NCBI GenBank assembly: GCA_036519575.1
Contig: DATDKZ010000110.1
Span: forward strand, 1 to 5,042
Source of the DNA: AC-69 sp036519575
GTDB taxonomy: Bacteria; Actinomycetota; UBA4738; HRBIN12
Direction of reading: 5' to 3'
Length of the DNA: 5,042 nucleotides
This document shows, one piece after another, positions 1 to 5,042 of this stretch (its first letter is position 1; each line of letters opens with the position of its first letter). Under the pieces are notes generated by a model. The model searched no databases. It was given only the letters and a program-made list of their open reading frames with translations, and was not told where the DNA came from. The position numbers and the translations under genes were made by a program.

Positions 1-2881
1 CACGGTGCGGGAGGACGCGAAGCCCCACGACGTCCTGCTGTGCATCCAGCAGCAGAAGGTACAGACCGACACGAACCGCCTGCGCTTCGACTCCGATCAG
101 TTCTACATGAAGTCCGCCGAGGAGATGCGGGAGGTGTTCCGTGACCTTCCCGAGGCCTGCGACAACACCTTGCGTATCGCCGAGATGTGCGAGCTGGAGC
201 TGTCGTATGGCGACCTCCACCTCCCGAGGTTCGAGTCGCCGGCGGGCATGGACCATGATGCGTACCTCCGGCGGCTGGTCGACGAAGGCGCCAGGCAACG
301 CTACGGCGACTTGGCGCCGGATGTCCGGGCCCGGATCGACCACGAGCTCGACGTCATCTGCCGGATGGGGTTCGCCGGCTACTTCCTGATCGTGTGGGAT
401 CTGATCCGGTTCTCGCGAGAGAACGGGATCCGGGTGGGGCCGGGCCGGGGCTCGGCGGCGGGCTCCGTCGTCTCGTACTCGCTACGCATCACCGACCTGG
501 ACCCCCTCCGGTACGGGCTGATCTTCGAGCGGTTCCTGAACCCCGAGCGCAAGCAGCTTCCCGACATCGACATGGACTTCGACGAGCGTCGCCGGGACGA
601 GGTGATCCGGTACGTGGCCCAGAAGTACGGTTCCGATCACGTGGCCCAGATCATCACGTTCCAGACCATCAAGGGGAAGCAGGGGATCCGAGACGCCGCA
701 CGAGTGCTCGGGTTCCCGGCTTCGGTCGGCGACCGCCTGTGCAAGATGTATCCCCCCGCGGTCCTGGGCCGCGAGCACCCGATCGACGTCGCCATCGAGC
801 ACTCGCCGGAGCTCAAAGAGGCGTACGACAAGGAGCCCGAGGCCAAGGAGATCGTCGACACGGCCAGGGCGCTCGAGGGCCTTCGCCGAGAGGACTCGGT
901 CCATGCAGCCGGGGTGGTGATCGGAGACGCCCCCCTGGTGAACTACCTGCCGCTCAAGCTGTCGAAGGACTCACGCGACGACAGTCGGCGCATCGTCACC
1001 CAGTTCGACATGCACGGGGTGGAGAAGCTCGGACTCCTGAAGATGGACTTCCTCGGCCTTCGGACCCTCTCGGTGATCGAGGACACGCTGGCCCTCCTTC
1101 GGCGGACGGGCGTCGAGCTCGACATCGACCACGTGCCCCTCGACGACCAGGCCGCGTACGCGATGCTCCGCCGAGGCGACACCACCGGCGTCTTCCAGCT
1201 GGAGAGCCCGGGTATGCGCCAGCTGATCCACCTGCTGCTACCGGACCGGTTCGAGGACCTCATGGCCCTCGTGGCGCTGTATCGGCCGGGGCTGCTGTCG
1301 ATGGGCCAGCACTCCGAGTACGCGGAGCGCAAGCACGGCCGAAAGCCGGTGACGTACCCGCATCCGGACCTCGAGGAGGTCCTGCAGGACACCTACGGGA
1401 TCATCGTGTACCAGGAGCAGGTCATGCAGATCGCCAACCGCATGGCCGGCTACTCGATGGGTGAGGCCGACGGCCTGCGCAAGGCCATGGGAAAGAAGAT
1501 CCGCGAACTGCTGGTCCCGCACCGAGAGACCTTCGTCCGCCAGTGCGTGGATCGGGGCTACCAGCGCCGGATCGCCGAGGACATCTTCGACCTGATCGTC
1601 CCGTTCGCCGACTACGGGTTCAACGCGTCGCACGCATGCGCATACGCGTATGTGGCCTACCAGACCGCATACCTGAAGGCCCACCATCCAGTGGAATACA
1701 TGTCCGCCATTCTCACCAGCGTGAAGGACGACAAGGACAAGAAGCCCTTCTACCTGAACGCGTGCCGCCTGATGGGTCTGGAGGTCCTTCCCCCCGACGT
1801 GAACGAGTCCGAGCTGGACTTCGCCCCGGTCCCCGGCGGTGAGCCCAAGGTTCGATACGGGCTGTCGGCTGTTCGGAACGTCGGTTCGGGGGCCGTGGGC
1901 CAGATCATCGAAGCCCGGCGGTCCAGAGGTGGGTTCGGCTCCTTCGCCGAGTTCTGCCGCAAGGTCGATCCGGGGGTCCTGACGAAGAAGGTCCTCGAGA
2001 GCCTGGTCCTGGCGGGCGCGTTCGACTCGCTCGGCTACGCGCGGAAGGCCCTGCTGGAGGGATACGAGAAGGTGTCCGGACCCATCGCGGCGGAGCGCAA
2101 GGCCGAGGCCGCCGGTCAGTACTCGCTGTTCGGGGGGGGAGAACGGGCGGCGCACGAGATCGACGAGTCCGTCCTCGACGGGGATGAGTTCGACCGGCGA
2201 ACGCTCCTTCGCCTGGAGAAGGAGATGCTCGGCCAATTCGTCACTGACCACCCCCTCCTATCTGTGAAGGAGCGGCTGGGGGCGCAGACCGACATGGAGG
2301 TCGCCGACGTGGTGAACCTGGGGGACGGCGATCTGGTCACCGTCGGTGGGATCGTGGCGTCGGTGGCCCGCCGGTACACGAGGAAAGGGGAGCCGTACGC
2401 GCTCTTCCGGCTGGAGGATCTGGCGGGCGGCGTGTCGGTCGTGGCCTTCCCGGGGGTTTTCGAGCAGGTGCCGAACCTGGTGGAGACCGACGCCATCGTG
2501 CTGGTGAAGGGGCGCGTGGATCTCCGAGGCAGGGAGTTGCAGCTGCGGGCCGTGGAGATCCGGGAGCTCGATGTTGGCGCGGTCGCCCCGGCCCGTCCCA
2601 CACCTGGGGTGATGGTCGTCGACCTCGCCGCGGCCAGCTGCACCAATGCCCTGATCGCCAAGCTGAAGGACCTGTTCGGGGCCCATCCGGGATCGACCCC
2701 CGTGCTCGTCAGGTTCATCTCAGCTCAGGGCACCACACCGATCCAGGTGGGAGGCGTGCGGGTGGACCCCGCTGCCGGATTGCTCTCCGAGCTGCGGCTG
2801 CTCCTCGGCCCGAAGGCCGCCCGGCTCGAGGAGGAGCCATCTCCGAGAGCCGAGCGCGTGGAGGTCGCACCGGTAGGCTGA
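1..2881 (+). CDS. dnaE: DNA polymerase III alpha subunit, DnaE1 type (5' end missing)
   Basis: Catalytic subunit of the chromosomal replicase (family C DNA polymerase). The reading frame is already open at base 2 and the true start lies upstream; about 200 N-terminal residues, most of the PHP domain, are outside the window. Residue numbers here count the GTG at base 5 as 1, although that codon is internal. Visible regions: the end of the PHP domain (1-65), GPGRGSAAGS (145-154) in the polymerase core, PDIDMDF with catalytic D189 and D191 (E. coli D401/D403), KMDFLGLRTL with D348 (E. coli D555), YGIIVYQEQVM and RKAMGKK in the fingers region (464-498), a helix-hairpin-helix region (about 590-680), a clamp-binding peptide QYSLF (705-709), and an OB fold (about 778-855) before a C-terminal domain. 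The projected length of about 1170 aa, the clamp motif and the intact tail fit DnaE1 rather than the error-prone DnaE2/ImuC. It ends in TGA 6 nt before the next gene. Confidence 0.97.
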   Translation, partial: TVREDAKPHDVLLCIQQQKVQTDTNRLRFDSDQFYMKSAEEMREVFRDLPEACDNTLRIAEMCELELSYGDLHLPRFESPAGMDHDAYLRRLVDEGARQRYGDLAPDVRARIDHELDVICRMGFAGYFLIVWDLIRFSRENGIRVGPGRGSAAGSVVSYSLRITDLDPLRYGLIFERFLNPERKQLPDIDMDFDERRRDEVIRYVAQKYGSDHVAQIITFQTIKGKQGIRDAARVLGFPASVGDRLCKMYPPAVLGREHPIDVAIEHSPELKEAYDKEPEAKEIVDTARALEGLRREDSVHAAGVVIGDAPLVNYLPLKLSKDSRDDSRRIVTQFDMHGVEKLGLLKMDFLGLRTLSVIEDTLALLRRTGVELDIDHVPLDDQAAYAMLRRGDTTGVFQLESPGMRQLIHLLLPDRFEDLMALVALYRPGLLSMGQHSEYAERKHGRKPVTYPHPDLEEVLQDTYGIIVYQEQVMQIANRMAGYSMGEADGLRKAMGKKIRELLVPHRETFVRQCVDRGYQRRIAEDIFDLIVPFADYGFNASHACAYAYVAYQTAYLKAHHPVEYMSAILTSVKDDKDKKPFYLNACRLMGLEVLPPDVNESELDFAPVPGGEPKVRYGLSAVRNVGSGAVGQIIEARRSRGGFGSFAEFCRKVDPGVLTKKVLESLVLAGAFDSLGYARKALLEGYEKVSGPIAAERKAEAAGQYSLFGGGERAAHEIDESVLDGDEFDRRTLLRLEKEMLGQFVTDHPLLSVKERLGAQTDMEVADVVNLGDGDLVTVGGIVASVARRYTRKGEPYALFRLEDLAGGVSVVAFPGVFEQVPNLVETDAIVLVKGRVDLRGRELQLRAVEIRELDVGAVAPARPTPGVMVVDLAAASCTNALIAKLKDLFGAHPGSTPVLVRFISAQGTTPIQVGGVRVDPAAGLLSELRLLLGPKAARLEEEPSPRAERVEVAPVG
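1629..1654. repeat. 26-bp alternating pyrimidine-purine tract with two palindromes
   Basis: Every base from 1629 to 1654 alternates pyrimidine and purine, the pattern that favours left-handed Z-DNA. It contains the 8-bp palindrome CGCATGCG (1633-1640) and the adjacent 12-bp palindrome CATACGCGTATG (1641-1652). It encodes the SHACAYAYV stretch of DnaE, whose His, Ala, Cys and Tyr codons predispose to alternation, so protein constraint may explain part or all of it. Confidence 0.5.
2132..2139 (+). repeat. G8 homopolymer run within dnaE
   Basis: Eight consecutive G residues encode the glycines just after the QYSLF clamp-binding peptide. Read in frame they give GGG GGG GGA, which fits the X XXY YYZ layout of a -1 slippery site. 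Frame -1 meets TGA at 2185-2187. There is no direct evidence of slippage. Confidence 0.4.
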
Positions 2882-2885
2882 CCGG
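2870..2885. repeat. Short inverted repeat CCGGT-N6-ACCGG at the dnaE/HisA-like junction
   Basis: A perfect 5-bp inverted repeat surrounds the TAGGCT box and the dnaE stop codon, ending two bases before the GTG start. The position would suit an operator, but 5-bp arms made of CCGG are expected often in DNA of this composition. Confidence 0.2.
2874..2879 (+). promoter_or_regulatory. Possible -10 box (TAGGCT) for the HisA-like gene
   Basis: TAGGCT fits the actinobacterial TANNNT -10 pattern and ends 8 nt before the GTG start. It overlaps the last codons of dnaE, its final T being the first base of the dnaE stop. No Shine-Dalgarno sequence lies at a useful distance before the GTG, which fits a leaderless or nearly leaderless transcript. 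No convincing -35 element is visible, and a short box like this can occur by chance. Confidence 0.35.
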
Positions 2886-2887
2886 CC

Positions 2888-3598
2888 GTGGGGTTCGAGG
2901 TCATCCCGGCCGTGGACGTCTTCGGAGGTCGTCTGGCTCGCCTGTCGGACGGGGCGGTGCTGTTCGTGGAGGCGTTCGGTGGCGACCCCATCGAGGCTGC
3001 TCGATCCTTCGCGGACGCCGGCGCCCGGTGGATCCACGTGGTGGACATGGATCTGGCGCTGGACGGCGAGTTCCGCAACCTCGAGGTGGTCGCCGAGATC
3101 GCCGGCATCGGCGTATCGGTCCAGGCGAGCGGTGGGATCGCCGGCCTGGCCGAGGTCGAGCGGGCCCTGGCTGCCGGCTCCCGTCGCGTCGTGCTCGGCT
3201 CCTCGGCGCTGTCCGACCGGCCCGCGGCGGAGGCGTTGCTCGTCAGGCACCGTGACTCGCTGGCCGTGGGGATCGAGGCCGATCGGGACACGATACGGAC
3301 CCGGGCCCGTCGCGAGGTCGCGCTGTCACTCCCCAAGACGGTGGCTTGGCTGGCCGGTCTCGACGTCGCCCGGTACGTCCACACCAGCCTGCGCAGTGTG
3401 GGCGGACTCGCGGGCCCCGACCTCGATGCGATCCGGGGACTCATCCAGATGACTGGGCGACCGGTGGTCGCTTCGGGCGGGATCCGGGGCCCCGAGGATC
3501 TCCGACGGATCGCCTCCATCGGAGCACAGGGTGCCATCCTGGGCCGCGCGCTGTACGAGGGACTCGATCTCCGGCACGCGCTGGACGCGGTGGTCTGA
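2888..3598 (+). CDS. HisA/PriA-like (beta-alpha)8-barrel protein with altered catalytic residues
   Basis: A 236-aa protein of HisA family length, aligning almost without gaps to HisA and actinobacterial PriA. Seen: IPAVDV (6-11) with the first catalytic Asp at D10; GRLARL with R18; IHVVDMD (49-55); SGGIAG (81-86); LGSSAL (103-108); and the C-terminal phosphate site ASGGIRG (195-201) followed by GAILGRALY (215-223). Departures from the family: the conserved GLD on strand 5 is GIE (E130); the substrate loop's GW is absent; GGIR has become GGIA (A85); and TDIxxDG on strand 6 has become HTSLRSVGG, so the catalytic Asp is V171. The family's HisA role is ProFAR isomerisation in histidine synthesis, and PriA also performs the TrpF step. 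With these changes neither activity can be assumed. It could be a TrpF-specialised descendant, an isomerase for another phosphoribosyl substrate, or a non-catalytic binding protein. GTG 2888 is the only plausible start: an in-frame stop lies three codons upstream, and later starts would remove strand 1. Position directly ahead of trpC-trpB suggests a tryptophan-related role. Confidence 0.85.
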   Translation: MGFEVIPAVDVFGGRLARLSDGAVLFVEAFGGDPIEAARSFADAGARWIHVVDMDLALDGEFRNLEVVAEIAGIGVSVQASGGIAGLAEVERALAAGSRRVVLGSSALSDRPAAEALLVRHRDSLAVGIEADRDTIRTRARREVALSLPKTVAWLAGLDVARYVHTSLRSVGGLAGPDLDAIRGLIQMTGRPVVASGGIRGPEDLRRIASIGAQGAILGRALYEGLDLRHALDAVV

Positions 3599-3603
3599 GG
3601 AGG
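3597..3603 (+). promoter_or_regulatory. Shine-Dalgarno-like GAGGAGG, misplaced for trpC
   Basis: GAGGAGG is a strong anti-SD match that overlaps the TGA of the HisA-like gene. It ends 21 nt before the trpC ATG, well beyond the normal 5-10 nt. No ATG, GTG or TTG in the trpC frame lies closer to it. It may be fortuitous, or may help ribosomes that terminate on the upstream gene to restart at trpC. Confidence 0.35.
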
Positions 3604-3609
3604 CGCCGC

Positions 3610-3615
3610 TACACT
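3610..3615 (+). promoter_or_regulatory. Possible -10 box (TACACT) for trpC
   Basis: TACACT fits TANNNT and ends 9 nt before the trpC ATG, inside the 26-nt gap after the HisA-like gene. The usual 6-7 nt from -10 box to transcription start would put the 5' end at about 3622-3625, at or just before the ATG. No clear -35 element is found at 16-18 bp spacing. It may give trpC-trpB a promoter separate from dnaE. Confidence 0.4.
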
Positions 3616-3624
3616 TTCCCGACC

Positions 3625-4398
3625 ATGGGCTTCCTCACCGAGACGGTGGACGGCGTTCGCCGCCGGCTTGAGCGACAACCCATCGACGAGTCCGGATTGA
3701 TGGGCCTTGCTCTCAGGATGCCGCCCCCTCGCGCCTTCGCGGCGCGCTTGTGGTCGGCGAAGGCTCCCGCGGTCATCGGGGAGGTGAAACGGTCCTCACC
3801 GTCGGCCGGGCGGATCGGGGACGCGGATCCCGGGGCGCGCGCCCGCGCTTACGAAGAGGCGGGTGCGACCGCCGTCTCGGTGCTCACCGAGCCCGTGCAC
3901 TTCGACGGGTCCTTGGCCGACCTCCGCGCGGTTCACCACGCGACCACGATCCCGGTCCTCCGCAAGGACTTCCTGGTTCACCCGGCCCAGCTCATCGAGG
4001 CTCGCGTTGCCGGAGCCGACGCCGTGCTCATCATCGCGGCCGTGCTCAGCGAGATCGAGCTGAAGGCCATGCTGAACGCGGCCCAGGACCTCGGGCTCGG
4101 AACGTTGGTCGAAGCCCATTCCGCGGAGGACCTGACCAAGGTCCTGGGGGTCGATGCCAAGGTGGTGGGGGTGAACGCACGGGACCTCGAGACCCTCGAG
4201 GTGGACGAGGACCGGGCCCTTCTCCTCCTGGGCTCTATGCCCCAGGACCGGATCGCCGTGTTCGAGAGCGGTATCTCGACCCGGGCGCAGGTCGAACGGG
4301 CAATGGAGGCCGGCGCGAAAGCGGTCCTGGTCGGAGAGGCGCTCATGCGTGCGGAGGACCCCGGCGCCAAGCTGCGCGAGCTTCGAGGTGTGGCGTGA
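3625..4398 (+). CDS. trpC: Indole-3-glycerol phosphate synthase (TrpC)
   Basis: A cytoplasmic 257-aa (beta-alpha)8-barrel enzyme that closes and decarboxylates CdRP to indole-3-glycerol phosphate, the fourth step from chorismate to tryptophan. The active-site set is complete: E53 and K55 in IGEVKRSSPSAG, K114 in LRKDF, E163 in TLVEAH, N184 in GVNARDL, S215 in FESGI, and the phosphate-binding VGEALM (236-241). It is a single-domain protein of normal length, with no TrpF fusion as found in E. coli. ATG 3625 is chosen because it gives the usual short N-terminal helix. The frame stays open upstream to 3346, but that part overlaps the barrel gene in another frame and has no family similarity. The nearest Shine-Dalgarno-like sequence lies 21 nt upstream, too far for normal use, and a TACACT box lies 9 nt upstream, so leaderless translation is possible. 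The stop overlaps the trpB start. Confidence 0.97.
   Translation: MGFLTETVDGVRRRLERQPIDESGLMGLALRMPPPRAFAARLWSAKAPAVIGEVKRSSPSAGRIGDADPGARARAYEEAGATAVSVLTEPVHFDGSLADLRAVHHATTIPVLRKDFLVHPAQLIEARVAGADAVLIIAAVLSEIELKAMLNAAQDLGLGTLVEAHSAEDLTKVLGVDAKVVGVNARDLETLEVDEDRALLLLGSMPQDRIAVFESGISTRAQVERAMEAGAKAVLVGEALMRAEDPGAKLRELRGVA
4184..4202 (+). repeat. Perfect 8-bp hairpin inside trpC
   Basis: ACCTCGAG and CTCGAGGT form a perfect 8-bp stem around a 3-nt ACC loop, about 200 nt before the trpC stop. Each arm also contains the palindrome CTCGAG. It encodes the DLETLEV part of TrpC after the catalytic Asn. No U-tract follows, so it is not an intrinsic terminator. It may be a by-product of the near-repeated Leu-Glu codons. 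Confidence 0.35.
4385..4390 (+). promoter_or_regulatory. Ribosome binding site of trpB (GAGGTG)
   Basis: GAGGTG, complementary to the 16S rRNA 3' end, lies inside the last codons of trpC, 4 nt before GTG 4395. It supports that start and coupled translation with trpC. Confidence 0.7.
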
Positions 4399-5042
4399 AG
4401 GCCGCCGACACGACGGCGACGCCCGACGCACGCGGGCGGTTCGGCCCGTTCGGGGGGCGGTACGTTCCCGAGGTGCTGATCCCGGCCCTCGACGAGCTCG
4501 CCGCCGCGTGGGACGAGCTCCGGGACGAGTCGGCGTTCCGAGGTGAGCTCGACGCGTTGCTCCGCGACTTCGTGGGCCGGCCGTCGCCGCTCACCTTCGC
4601 CTCGAGGCTGTCCGACCGACTTGGCTACCGCGTCTACCTGAAGCGCGAGGACCTCAATCACACCGGGGCGCACAAGATCAACAACACCCTGGGCCAGGTG
4701 CTGCTGGCTCGGCGGCTGGGGAAGGGCCGCATCATCGCCGAGACCGGCGCGGGGATGCACGGCGTGGCCACCGCCACGGCTTGCGCGCTGTTCGGCCTTC
4801 CATGCGTGGTGTACATGGGCGAGGAGGACACCGTCCGTCAGGCACCGAACGTCGCTCGGATGCAACTCCTGGGGTCAGAGGTCGTGACGGTCACCTCCGG
4901 AAGCCGAACGCTGAAGGATGCGATGAACGAGGCCATGCGGGACTGGGCGGGAAGCGTGCGTGAGACCCATTACGTGATCGGCTCGGTGGCCGGACCGCAT
5001 CCGTTCCCCTCCCTGGTCCGCGACCTCCAGCGCGTGATCGGC
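4395..5042 (+). CDS. trpB: Tryptophan synthase beta subunit (3' end missing)
   Basis: PLP enzyme that joins indole, channelled from TrpA, to L-serine to give tryptophan. The first 216 residues of about 400 are present. Seen: the N-terminal RFGPFGGRYVPE (15-26); KREDLNHTGAHKINN (83-97) with the Schiff-base lysine K94 (Salmonella K87); ETGAG (116-120) with the catalytic glutamate E116 (E109); MGEEDTVRQAPN; TSGSRTLKDA; and IGSVAGPHPFP. It is the TrpB1 type that pairs with TrpA, not the longer stand-alone TrpB2. One oddity: the serine-carboxylate loop normally reads GAGQHG but here reads GAGMHG (M121, position Q114 in Salmonella). The GTG start at 4395 overlaps the trpC TGA by four bases (GTGA), with GAGGTG 4 nt upstream, which indicates translational coupling. 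The C-terminal half with the PLP-phosphate glycine loop, and the expected trpA, are outside the window. Confidence 0.97.
   Translation, partial: MKAADTTATPDARGRFGPFGGRYVPEVLIPALDELAAAWDELRDESAFRGELDALLRDFVGRPSPLTFASRLSDRLGYRVYLKREDLNHTGAHKINNTLGQVLLARRLGKGRIIAETGAGMHGVATATACALFGLPCVVYMGEEDTVRQAPNVARMQLLGSEVVTVTSGSRTLKDAMNEAMRDWAGSVRETHYVIGSVAGPHPFPSLVRDLQRVIG

Noticed and set aside
5..7. GTG at base 5 as the dnaE start
   Set aside because: The frame is open to the left edge, and the sequence at this point matches the late PHP domain, so the gene begins upstream.
656..706. TFQT and KGKQG in place of the usual TFGT and AAKA in the DnaE core
   Set aside because: The key Lys and the IRD motif are kept; this looks like lineage variation, and I could not show that it is functionally unusual.
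394..1464. Plus-strand open frame of 356 codons inside dnaE in another frame
   Set aside because: Arg/Pro/Gly-rich translation typical of an off-frame reading of G+C-rich coding DNA; the conserved polymerase motifs are in the other frame.
1238..2251. Long minus-strand open frame of 337 codons opposite dnaE
   Set aside because: High G+C makes long antisense frames common; it has no recognisable motif and lies opposite strongly conserved DnaE sequence.
3346..3624. N-terminal extension of trpC to an upstream ATG at 3346
   Set aside because: It would overlap the HisA-like gene by about 250 nt, the extra residues resemble no TrpC, and ATG 3625 gives the normal length.
3599..3624. Possible trp attenuator or leader peptide before trpC
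   Set aside because: The 26-nt gap has no room for a Trp-rich leader peptide or alternative hairpins.
2725..3678. Minus-strand open frame of 317 codons across the dnaE end, the HisA-like gene and the trpC start
   Set aside because: Low-complexity Ser/Arg/Ala-rich translation without domain signatures; it is the shadow of the sense-strand genes.
3978..4865. Minus-strand open frame of 295 codons opposite trpC and trpB
   Set aside because: Composition-biased translation with no motif, opposite two well-conserved enzymes.
1..5042. CRISPR array, tRNA/rRNA, insertion sequence, defence or toxin-antitoxin genes
   Set aside because: Nothing of the kind is seen; virtually every base is in one of four housekeeping-type genes.

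Overview
The window is about two-thirds G+C and fully coding on the + strand. It holds four consecutive genes: the 3' four-fifths of a replicative DNA polymerase III alpha subunit (dnaE), a divergent HisA/PriA-like (beta-alpha)8 barrel, a complete indole-3-glycerol phosphate synthase (trpC), and the 5' half of tryptophan synthase beta (trpB), which runs off the right edge. Gaps are minimal: 6 nt between dnaE and the barrel gene, 26 nt between the barrel gene and trpC, and a 4-nt GTGA overlap between trpC and trpB. There are no RNA genes, mobile elements, CRISPR arrays or intergenic stretches.

The high G+C, GTG starts, TANNNT boxes just upstream of two starts, and the dnaE/HisA-family/trpC/trpB order all suggest an actinobacterial chromosome. 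Known actinobacteria such as Streptomyces and Mycobacterium carry dnaE near a joined his-trp region. The layout here is compressed and protein details do not match the model genera, so a deep-branching or uncultured actinobacterial lineage is likely. This assignment is inference.

How the genes relate: DnaE is the chromosomal replicase. TrpC makes indole-3-glycerol phosphate, and TrpB, with TrpA expected just downstream, converts it to tryptophan. No trpF (phosphoribosylanthranilate isomerase, the step before TrpC) is visible. Actinobacteria often use the HisA homologue PriA for that step, and a HisA-family gene sits exactly at the trpF-like position here. However, this protein keeps the first catalytic Asp (D10) and the phosphate-binding GG motif but has Glu at the second acidic position (E130) and Val (V171) where HisA/PriA carry the catalytic Asp of the RDG/KDG motif. 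It also lacks the substrate-loop GW motif and the GGIR arginine. It is therefore unlikely to be an ordinary HisA or PriA. This is the most interesting item in the window.

Secondary points are a Gln-to-Met change in the TrpB serine-carboxylate loop, signs of leaderless promoters before the barrel gene and trpC, a 26-bp strictly alternating pyrimidine-purine tract in dnaE, a G8 run in dnaE, and a perfect 8-bp hairpin inside trpC.
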